NCBI RefSeq assembly: GCF_026745355.1
Contig: NC_079206.1
Location: 23,406,899 to 23,470,898, forward strand
Reading direction: 5' to 3'
DNA: 64,000 nt
DNA from: Beta vulgaris subsp. vulgaris
Taxonomy: Eukaryota; Streptophyta; Magnoliopsida; Caryophyllales; Amaranthaceae
Positions 55,151 to 64,000 of the stretch are shown piece by piece. Each line of letters starts with the position of its first letter. Within the stretch, counting starts at the first letter, position 1. The notes under the pieces were generated by a model. It saw only the letters and a program-made list of their open reading frames with translations, was not told the origin of the DNA and made no database searches. Both the position numbers and the translations under genes were made by a program.

Positions 55151-57939
55151 TAGCATATTCTAGTTTTTTATTAAACGCGTGTTTTGAAGATACTTTTCTG
55201 TCCCTAAATTTGGGAGATTGAATTTTACGGAATAAAATCTGATTTGTATTTAAAATATTTATCAAAGATAATAAAAAATTTATTAAAATAATAAACGCTT
55301 TAAATGGACTAAAAATATTTTATGGACTTAATAATCATCATGAATAATTAATCGGGCTTTAGAATATCATTTTGAAACACAATTTTGGATTGGTTATTTA
55401 GATTTCTCTTCTGTTAGGTCGTGCAAACTAATAGCACGATATGTTTCGTCATTGAACCCTTAAATAGGGAGACACTATTATGTGTCAATGGAATCCCCCA
55501 CTTTGATTGAGGTTCAAAAAATAAAGTATACAGTGTCGGGACAGAGAACGATTCTGAACGCTCTACAATTTAGAACTGATCTATATACGCGTGTCTCTGC
55601 AAAACAAAGTTAGTACAAGGACAATATCTACAAGCAATTTGATTACCTGTAGGAAGAGATGTTAGCAGATAGGTGCAAACAACTCACATAAGCACATAAT
55701 GATGCAATAATGCAAACTTAGACTCTCTAAGGATGCACAAGATGCTATTTAAGGATTAAGGTTATGCAAAGCTAAAGGATGACATGTTATGCAATCAGAA
55801 TTATGTAAGACTAATATGTATGTAATGCAGTGCGAGGTCAGGATTTTGCAAGGCTAGGAGATCTAGATATCTAGAGAAATAGAATGATCATAAATAAATA
55901 GAATGATTTTCGAAAAATCATTTTTTAGTAAATAATCGGGGTCCGTAAACGAGATCCGCAAATTACAACTCTTCGGGAGTTTGATTTGATTTGGAGGAAC
56001 CACCACATATATAGGAAGCCCCTACTTTGGGTGAGCTTGCCTTGAATTAGGCACCTTGAGTCTTGATTGAAATGTAGCAAATCTGTTTTGAGCGTTGAAA
56101 GTTGTGAGTGGGGATTCTTCTTTGGAAAGTGATTTAGGCAAAGTCAAGTATCACCAGAAACCATGGAATTGGGGGAGAGTCCTTCAGGGTCAAGGAGAGA
56201 TTGAATTGAAAAATAAAAATGTTAAAATTTATGACTCAAATAGAAATAGGTTCAAAAAGGCTTTGATGTAGCTAGGTTTAGACTCGAGTCTATGTCGGGA
56301 TCTAGAAAGAGTATGCTCCTAAATTCTAGAACTTCAAATCATTAGACCTTGACTATTTTTTTAATTAAAGCGGTCGAACCTCGAGATGAGGATTCCTATG
56401 CATCCTTGCGGAATCATACCATTCGTGGTTCTGGATTTGATTTTTTTGTGCCCTAGCTTTTGCATAGGCCGCCCTTTCGGGTTTTCAAACTAGAAGGCTT
56501 AGACATACCTTGGAAAAGGATTTTGCATTGATGAAAGGTTTAAAGGCTTTAGGTTTGATGAAGATTTAACTGGATGGGCTAAGGTAGGGGCCATTGATAT
56601 AGGTTTGAAGGATTTTGGATTATATGGCTAAGGTTTAGACGAATTGAAGGAATTTGAATGAGGGGTAGAACTTTTGTGCAAACCCCCTAACTTGACTTTT
56701 TATTTATTTGCCTTTGGCTTTTCTCTTTCCTTTTTGTCTTATGTGTTTTCAATTGCTTTTTGTCTTTTTTTTTTCGCACTTTGAAAATTTTAACTATTTT
56801 ATTTTTACATGGCTTTGATATTTTTGTATTTAGGCTTGCACATAAGTTATTGGTTTATGATAGTGGAAGGTTTGGAGGTTGTTTGTGGAGCTTTGATTTT
56901 GAAAGGTTTATTTGGCTAAGTATCATGGAGGATGATGTAAGAAAGAGGGAAATAACTCCTGACCCAAAATATGTCATTTTTTTCAAAATTATTTTATATT
57001 ATTATTAGTCAAGAACATTAGGTGATTTAAGTTTCATCATTAAATTAGCAGCATAAATGATGGTGAAAGGACAATGAAAATAAAAAGAAAAATAAAATGA
57101 AATGAAAATGGAAAGGCTTAGCAGAGTCCTATAGTGACATAGACTCGATGAAAAAGGATAGAAATGGCTTAGGGTAAGGACTCTCTGACTCATCCTAGTA
57201 AACCATAAATAAAAGACAAAGCCTTTAAAATGTTGATACACTGCACAAAAGGGTTGTTGGTGATGTTGTTTCTCTTTATAGCAAGTATTAGTAGTTTATC
57301 GTCATCGGCTATGTGTAGCATTGCATTTGTATGATCGAACACTAGATGTCATATGTTCATTATTCTGTTGAAATTCACGATAGATATGTAGGTTGCACTT
57401 TTGAATTATCTTTTAGGTGCAGGGTTCAGAGTGGACCCTATGAAATTGATCGCGCCTCTGATGTCAAGGCGATAGACCCTATGGAAGTGATCACACTTCT
57501 ATTGTGAAGACAGTGTAAAGTAATATTCATGACTCTAAATGAAGTTAGGGTGGTGATAGTGCGAATAGTGAGCTTTAGAGTAGGCTTACATTTTGTCCCT
57601 CTTTTAGGCATTCTTGAGTTGCAATATCTTGACTGGTCATGAACAAAATCGAGTGGACCTTGCTTGTAAGTTTTAATAAATGATTTTCGAAACGGGAGAC
57701 GGAAATGAGGGATGGGAATGGGAAAATGGATGTGGACATGAGAAATGAGGAAAAAGCGAAAATGGAAAATGATTAGAAATGGGTATGATTATGGTTATGA
57801 TGGTGACATGGGCCTAACTATATGCATATGTAGATGTGCACTTGACTGGACTAGGCTTTGAAATTGCAAACAGACTAGACTCAAAAGGATTGCCTATGAT
57901 AGCTTTGCTAAACTTAGGAAGGAATTGGCTTCGCTAGAC
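55151..57939. other. Non-coding repeat-like region
   Basis: No domain-bearing frame. A paired phrase near 57428-57500 (GACCCTATG..AA.TGATC..GC.TCT) hints at another short tandem repeat. Possibly untranslated sequence of a gypsy-type retroelement. Confidence 0.35.
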
Positions 57940-58725
57940 TTGATGATTTTGGGGTTTGATGGATCAAAGATGGACTAGCTTCGCTAGATTTAATGATTTT
58001 GGGGCCATTATGGACTTAGGACAAACTAGTTTCGCTAGACTCGAGGATTTAGACTGCTATAGGTGTAAGATAGGAGTAGGTTCGCTAAACTCGGAGGTAC
58101 CTTTATGGTCTTAGGGGTTACTAGCTTCGCACGGTCAAAGGGTGCCGTTATGGTATTAGCCGGTGACTAACTTCGCTAGGTCTAAAGGGTGCCATTATGG
58201 TCTTAAAAGGTGACTAGCTTCGCTAGGTCAATGGGTGTTGTTATTATGGTCTTAAGGATGACTAGCTTTGCTAGGTCAAAGTGTGTCGTTGTGGTCGTAA
58301 GGATGACTAGCTTCGCTAGGTCAAAGGATGCCATTATGATCTTAAGGATGACTAGCTTCGTTAGGTCAAGGGGTGCCGTTATGGTCTTAATTAAGGATGA
58401 CTAGCTTCGCTAGGTCAAGGGGTGCCGTTCAGGTCTTAAGGCTGACTAGCTTGACTAGGTCAAAGGATACCATTATGGTCTTAAGGATGACTAGCTTCGC
58501 TAGGTCAATGGGTGTTGTTATGGTCTTAAGGATTAGTAGCTTTGTTAGGTCAAAGGGTATCATTATGGTCTTAAGGATGTCTAGCTTCGCTAGGTCAAAA
58601 GGTGTCGTTATGGTCTTAAGGGTGACTAGCCGTGCTAGGTCAAAGGGTGTCGTTATGGTATAAAGGGTCACTAGCTTCGATAGGTCAATGGGTGCCATCA
58701 TGGTCTTTAAGGGATGCTAGCTTCG
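57940..58725 (+). repeat. 45-bp hairpin-containing minisatellite
   Basis: About 14 units of GGTCTTAAGGATGACTAGCT followed by TCGCTAGGTCAAAGGGTGCC and GTTAT, best preserved at 58180-58690 and decaying towards 57940. Each unit holds CTAGC-TTC-GCTAG, a short stem-loop. Because 45 is divisible by three, long open frames appear on both strands; they are by-products. Confidence 0.9.
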
Positions 58726-59130
58726 CTAAATTTAATGGTTTGGACTTCCTCCTATACGGGTTTGAAATGGACTTGATTAAACTTAGGAAATGAGTTGGGC
58801 CTTATATGGACCTAATTTTGGACTTATATTGGTTCGAAATTAGCTTCAAAAATGCACATGGGCTTGACATTGGAAATGGACTTGGATTGAATTTAGATTG
58901 AAATAGACTTGGACTAGACATAGACTGGGCTTGACATAGACTAGGGTTCACACAAAGATGCAACTGGGCCTAGAGTTTGACATGAGCTAGACTTATATGG
59001 GCCTAAGATGAATGCATGGACTCAAATATAAATTGCAATACCCCTCATGATTGCTTTAAAGGGATTTAGCAAGCTACTCATTCCAACAAGATGCATCATT
59101 CTTCTTCTAGAGAGCTCATTTCCTTAGTTA

Positions 59131-59190
59131 CTCCACAGTCAAGCGTGCTTGGCTAGGAGTAGTTCATGGATGGGTGACCTCTTAGGAAGT
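59131..59190 (+). promoter_or_regulatory. 5S rRNA-like pol III promoter in Cassandra LTR 1
   Basis: CTCCACAGTCAAGCGTGCTT and GATGGGTGACCTCTTAGGAA correspond to the A-box and C-box part of plant 5S rRNA, with several substitutions. It is a retroelement promoter relic, not a 5S gene. Confidence 0.85.
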
Positions 59191-59262
59191 TTCTCAGGGT
59201 GAGCATAAGTGAGGACAAAATGCGCCGGAAGAACTTACGTTGGTTATTGAGGACAATTGTTG

Positions 59263-60410
59263 CACTAGTGGAAAAAAGCCCATCTCATGCGGTCAAAATC
59301 GGGCTTACTGATGCAGTTTTGGTCCGCATCAGGTGAGCTCGCAACAACTATGAGGAATATACTGATCCAGTCCAAAAACGGATTAGATTCGTTAGATATT
59401 GATGCAGCTTTGAACAAGGACCGTACCAGAAAGTGTGGGAAGGTTTTTTTTTATTTTAAAAATAGCAATAGAGACGTATCAACAACAACAACGACATATC
59501 AACAGCAACACCAACATGTCAAAAGCAACGAAATAACATTATATTGCACGAATTTAGAACGAAATCAACAATGGAAATAACAATTGAACAAACAGAAATT
59601 AAGATATAATATATTACAACAAATCTATTACAAATGACAAAATAAATAGGATGAAGTAAAAGAAAGCGGCAAAAAAAATTACAAAAAACTAGTTGAAAAA
59701 GATGAAAGCTAGATTTACAAAAAGGAAACTAAAAACAAAAATAAATCGAAAACTAATTACAAAAAAAAAATTACGAACCTTAAAATTTCAAAAAAGAAAT
59801 ACAAAAAACTAACTGAAAAAGACGAAACCTAGATTCACAAAAAGGAAACTAAAAACGTAAACTAGATTTGAAACTAATTATAAAAAAAACAAAATTTCGA
59901 ACCCTAAAATCTGAAAAGCCTAGAAGATGGCGACGGTTTCCTGGCCTCTTCGCGTCTTCATTTTCGCTTCATTCTTTGCAATCAAGAGATTTATGGCAAA
60001 TTTGGGACTAATGAAGGATGAAGACGACAAATTTAGGGTTGGGGATCTTAGGGGGTGAGAAAAGAGAGGATTGAGGAGGTTAGAGAAGAGAGAGAAACTG
60101 CGGGTTAGAGGGAAATTAGGTTTGAGGTTCTGAGGGGGTGAGAGGAGAGAGAAGATAGGACTAAGAAAGTTAGAGAAGAGCGAGAAACGGCGGGTTGGGG
60201 TTGAGAGGAAATGAGGGTTGGGGGAGATTAAGGTTTTACACTATTTTTGGGACAAATGAGGAAATGAGGGTTCGCATATGTTATGCAAAAATATGGAACG
60301 AAAATCGGATGCGGTTTTGGGCCACAACCGCATCAAATATTTTTAACTGATGAAGTTTGGGCCAAACCGCATCAGTTACCTTGTGACAGATGCACTTTAT
60401 TCCACTAGTG
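59263..60410. mobile_element. Non-autonomous CACTA element 2, nested in Cassandra LTR 1
   Basis: 1148 bp. Ends CACTAGTGGAAAAAAGCCCA and CACTAGTGGAATAAAGTGCA (reverse complement of the right end), 3-bp duplication TTG at 59260-59262 and 60411-60413. Subterminal GATGCGGTTTTGG-type repeats lie at both ends. LTR 2 shows the uninterrupted site (GACAGTTGTTGGCCCTGG). Confidence 0.93.
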
Positions 60411-60472
60411 TTGACCCTGGATGCGCATTGGTAATGATAGACTCGACTCCGGATTAGACAGGGTGTTACAAA

Positions 60473-60484
60473 TGGTATCAGAGC
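60473..60484 (+). other. Cassandra primer binding site
   Basis: TGGTATCAGAGC, complementary to the initiator tRNA-Met 3' end, two bases after LTR 1. Confidence 0.92.
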
Positions 60485-60823
60485 AACCCTGTGACACGTG
60501 TTGGGGCGACCCTAAGGCCGTCAGGTCGAATATCAGGAGTCCTCAGGCGCCTAGTGGGGGGGGGGATTCTGGGGTTGCATTGTCATAAGGAGCGACCCAG
60601 AGGTCGTCAGACCGAATATCTAGAGTCTCCACCGATTAATCTTCAGGCTTGGGAGACCCACATGCCATATGCCGAATATGTGGAGTTCTCAGGCGCAACG
60701 AGGCGTTGCTGTTCATAAATGAGGGTGTATGTAATACCCCTCATGATTGCTTTAAAGGGTTCTAGCAGGCTACTCATTCCAACAAAATGCATCTTTCTTT
60801 TAGAGAGATAATTTCCTTAGTTA

Positions 60824-60883
60824 CTCCACAGTTAAGCGTGCTTGGTTGGGAGTAGTATAGGGATGGGTGACGTCCTGGGAAGT
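60824..60883 (+). promoter_or_regulatory. 5S rRNA-like pol III promoter in Cassandra LTR 2
   Basis: CTCCACAGTTAAGCGTGCTT and GATGGGTGACGTCCTGGGAA, closer to plant 5S rRNA than the LTR 1 copy. Confidence 0.85.
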
Positions 60884-60991
60884 TTCTCAGGGCGTGCGTG
60901 GGTGAGGAAAAAATGCGGTGGAAGAACTTGTGTTGGTTATTGAGGACAGTTGTTGGCCCTGGATGCGCATTGGTGATGATAGACTCGACTC

Positions 60992-62147
60992 TTCATAATT
61001 AATCCACGATGTTTAAAAAATATATTTTTTCAATATTAATCCACCATCTTTTCCTAACAAAAGATAAAAACAACGGGTTCCTTTCAAAAACGAATTTTAA
61101 AAATTCTAAGCCCAGTCCAAACCCCATCATTCAATCTAGTCAACCAAATTCTTCATTCGAGGCCCATATGCATTAGAATCCATTTTGCATTCGTTTAGGC
61201 CCATGTTCATTTTAGTCCATATATTCGCTAGTATTAGAGTTGACTTAGGCCCATATAAGTCTAGTTTACTTCAAAATCTATGCTCATCTGCATCTTTATG
61301 TGAAGTCTGCAGGAACGTAAACGGGCAACAAAAGAAGTAGACTTATCTAATAGTCGTGGTGTGAAATAATCACTGTCCTAAAGTTGAATTTGCCCCGTAA
61401 CAACACACTGACTCACAACAATCAACCTCCAGGGATACACGACTTCTACATTTCCGGTGTTGACAGAAAAGTAGATTGAGAACGCTCTTGAATATTGCCC
61501 AGAAAAGAGGAGAATTAAAGAGACGATAGGTTGTATTTTTTGCGTTTTTTTTTCTCTCTCTCCAAGGAATAGCAGAACACTTGTATATATATTAAAAAAT
61601 GGAGAATCAAATGTGATCAGATCAAGGCTAAAAATGTGAAGAAAATGGGAAGATCATGGCAGCAAATTGGGAGAGAAATTAGGGAAAACAGTAACTTAAT
61701 TAGTTACCCAAAACGGTCATAAAATGCTGACAAATTTTTGACCCAAAAAGATAGTTAAATTAAGTTTATTCCCCAAAGCCCAAAGTCCATGACCCTGGCC
61801 CGGCGCGCGTGTTGTTACCACACATCACCACAAGCCCACTAAAAGCCTCATTGCTACTCAACTCAAAGGGGAACTAAGAGTAATGGTTTATAAACCTTAC
61901 TTTTCCCTTCTATTCTTTCAATGTGGGACAAAAGGCAAAATAAAGATTTCTCATATTCTTTTGAAGCAAAACTTAAGAGTTTGAACTCTAAATTCCAACA
62001 AAGTCTAGTCCAAGTTTATCCCTAACTAATTCCCATCCACGTCTAAGTCAAGTCCAATAAAATCCTAGTTAGCCTTAGGACTATAAAGTTTCCCTAGGTC
62101 TAGTTTGCACTATATGTAAACCCTAGTCAATCTACAGGCTATTAAAG
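60992..62147. other. Region with an inverted partner of the Cassandra left flank
   Basis: 61180-61315 read backwards resembles 58940-59030 (TTCACATAAAGATGCA and CTAGACTTATATGGGCCTAA), so Cassandra sits between inverted repeats. Around 61570 TGTATATATATTAAAAAATG could be an LTR TATA region. No coding sequence. Confidence 0.45.
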
Positions 62148-62360
62148 CTCAGTCTTAGGACTATAAAGTCAGTCTGCGGATTATAAAATCTCAGTCTGAG
62201 GACTATAAAGTCAGTCTGCGGACTATAAAAGCCCAGTCTTAGGACTATAAAGTCAGTCTACGGACTATAAAAACTCAGTCTTAGGACTATAAAGTCAGTC
62301 TACAGACTATAAAATCTCAGTCTTAGGACTATACAGTTAGTCGGCGGACTCTAAAATCTC
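62148..62360 (+). repeat. 42-bp minisatellite, five units
   Basis: AGTCTTAGGACTATAAAGTC then AGTCTGCGGACTATAAAA, repeated at 62151, 62193, 62235, 62277 and 62319. Each half unit has a four-base-stem hairpin (AGTC-NNNN-GACT). Confidence 0.92.
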
Positions 62361-62379
62361 AATGCACATCCATCCAAGT

Positions 62380-63115
62380 GGTTCAGATCACTGAACAAAG
62401 CTAAGCTGAATGACTGGGAGTTGGGACTACATCAGAGAAGAGTTCCACAAATAATATATAGACAATACTCAGCTTTCTATTGGCCTTCGTGAGTTGGAGT
62501 TAACTAAACAAAACTCCAACGAAGATTTCATCACCTTCCTTAACAGATGGAGAGAAAAAGCTGCACAAATGACTAATATGCTATTCAGGAGGATCAAGTC
62601 CGATTGGTGATCCGTAACTTACAGTCCAAGGATAGGGATCATATTAAATTCCAACCCATAAAGTCTTTCACGAAGCTCTATAAGATAAGCCTACTGATCA
62701 AAGAAGATGTACATACCAACAAGAACAAAGGTTCCAACAACAACAACTCTTTCAACAAGAGTAATAACAACCCTTCTAGCTCTAATGTCAATGCCCTAAC
62801 TACTGAAAAATGGAGGTTATCAAAAGCCGCAAAGAACATTCACTCCATTGGGCATGACTCTAGACAAATCATTCGCTAGGCTTCATGCGAAAGGAGCAAT
62901 ACAACCTATCAGTCTCACTCCACACCCTGCACCTGAAATAGGCACAAGAAGTGGAACCCTAATGCCTATTGCAAGTACCATCAAGGGAATGGACACCCAA
63001 CACCTACGTGTTGGGCCCTAAGGAATACTCTGCAAGACATGTTGATATTGGCAGACTTCCGATCCCGCTGGAAGCAAAATTCAGCAAAAACAACAAACCC
63101 CTTGGGTATCGTATC
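62380..63115 (+). pseudogene. Ty3/gypsy gag remnant
   Basis: Broken frames give LRELELTKQNSNEDFITFLN, RWREKAAQM, VIRNLQSKDRDHIKFQPIKS and LYKISLLIKEDV, the helical core of a plant gypsy gag, and further on KYHQGNGHPTPTCWALRNTL, the degenerate metal-binding-like motif found after it. Stops and frame changes interrupt it and no protease or reverse transcriptase follows before the window end. Confidence 0.75.
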
Positions 63116-63319
63116 AACAGTGCAGGGGGGTTTGTCATTTAACGTTGATTTTCTAAGTTAAGTTAGAGAGTCCCTTCCCTAGATCCTTCATTTCCCTTCC
63201 TGTCGAGTTTATTTCATTTAGGATTTTTATTTCTAATAAGCCTTATTTCATTCATTTTCAATTAATAAAATAATCACATTTTCTTTTTATCTCCATTGGC
63301 CTTCCATCATTTTATGTAG

Positions 63320-63470
63320 GAATTTTTAACTGGAATAATACAAACTTTTACCCTTTCTCTCGCAATAATACAAGCTTTTGATTATTTTCTAATAATACAA
63401 ACTTTTGACCAAAATTCATCCAGTAGGTCATGACCGGTTATCACTTATTGGTGCAGGTAAATTGGTGACA
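63320..63470. repeat. Transposon-end-like repeat with ATAATACAAACTTTT motifs
   Basis: AATAATACAAACTTTT, AATAATACAAGCTTTT and AATAATACAAACTTTT lie at about 30-bp spacing, as in long Mutator-like ends. The partner end would lie beyond the window. Confidence 0.4.
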
Positions 63471-64000
63471 TGGATTTTTATCGTTATTTCCCTCTTCTTT
63501 GTTTGCTCTAGTTATTCTTCTTCAATTTTTTTCCCTTTCATTCTTCTCTATCTTTTCCGCCATTAAGCTTCACTCTTTTCTTGTGCAACCGGTCGACCAA
63601 CACCTCCTGTCCTTTTCCTTTTCCATTCCTCCACAACTGCCATAAACTAACACCGAATTCAGACCTCCACAACCCAGATCTATTCGACTTTGGTGCTCGT
63701 GGTGGTGATGTTTCGAATTTGGTGGTGGCGCTCTAGTGGTTTCAATTTCGCAAAAGTCAATTTCTATCTACTTATTTCCCCACTTTTTTCTCCGGCGATC
63801 ACCTGTGGATTACTTGTCGTCATCTGATTTGCATATTTTAGTTGCTTAGGTTTCCGATTTTCTAGAAATTTTTTCATGTTCTTTTACAGAATCCTGTTGT
63901 TTTTTGGATGTTATAGTGAATTTTTGTCGCTTTCATTGATTGTCGCATTCAACAAATGTGTAGAACTTTTTTTTGATTGAAGTTTGTTGTTAATATTAAT
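63471..64000. other. CT-rich sequence at the window edge
   Basis: Leader-like pyrimidine-rich sequence; no start codon with a sustained frame. Could be the interior of the element whose end is at 63320. Confidence 0.35.

Larger units (their letters stand above)
59034..60991 (+). mobile_element. Cassandra TRIM retrotransposon (5S-like promoter in the LTRs)
   Basis: LTR 1 is 59034-60470 (286 bp once the CACTA insertion is removed), followed by the tRNA-Met primer site at 60473, a 259-bp non-coding internal region, and LTR 2 from 60730. LTRs start TGCAATACCCC and TGTAATACCCC and contain a 5S rRNA-like segment. LTR 2 stops matching at 60991, about 26 bp before the expected end (GGGTGTTACA in LTR 1), so it is 3'-truncated. 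TRIMs of this family encode no protein and depend on other retroelements. Confidence 0.9.

Noticed and set aside
58210..58701. Repetitive proteins on both strands
   Set aside because: By-product of a 45-bp tandem repeat; unit changes do not look codon-constrained.
59131..59190. 5S rRNA gene
   Set aside because: Only the 3' promoter part of 5S rRNA is present, inside an LTR followed by a tRNA primer site; it is Cassandra.
1..64000. CRISPR array, prokaryotic operon or phage defence system
   Set aside because: No spacer-type array, no ribosome binding sites or gene clusters; all signals are of a plant nuclear genome.

Overview
The window is nuclear DNA of a flowering plant. The genes have plant introns, the base composition is AT-rich, and the repeats are plant families: Ty1/copia including a Sirevirus-type LTR, a Cassandra TRIM with a 5S rDNA-like promoter, CACTA, hAT, Mutator-like, Stowaway, Helitron and L1. 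A eudicot fits best; I cannot name the family from sequence alone. I found no bacterial operon, CRISPR array, intact rRNA or convincing intact tRNA gene.

Layout. 2-1315 (+): 3' part of a family-4 glycosyltransferase whose N-terminus lies upstream of the window. 2092-16048 (-): a complete three-exon nodulin-like major facilitator gene, tail-to-tail with the glycosyltransferase; its 11.4-kb first intron holds a Ty1/copia element, two hAT elements, long-TIR elements and an L1 fragment. 16.2-44.3 kb: no host gene; layered transposon remains, including Stowaway MITEs, a Mutator-like element, hAT elements, Helitron termini, a large inverted repeat, and a Sirevirus LTR split by a CACTA element. 44680-46453 (+): an F-box/LRR/FBD gene, possibly frameshifted, right beside a Helitron 5' end. 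48.5-52.9 kb (-): a decayed, truncated CACTA element with tnp2-type transposase remains and eight consecutive palindromes at its end. 53-64 kb: a small hAT element, a hairpin-containing minisatellite, a Cassandra TRIM whose first LTR is split by a second CACTA element, another minisatellite and a Ty3/gypsy gag remnant.

Function. Only three host protein-coding genes are supported, and they share no evident pathway. The rest records transposition. Many insertions are resolved to the base by target-site duplications, and two have an empty paralogous site inside the window. I did not find a new multi-gene system. The least expected signals are four tiny T-run inserts flanked by 13-17-bp direct repeats (minimal L1-type retroposition), the eight-palindrome CACTA terminus, the CCCGACCGGGCG-type arrays inside copia LTRs, and two minisatellites whose units can form hairpins.
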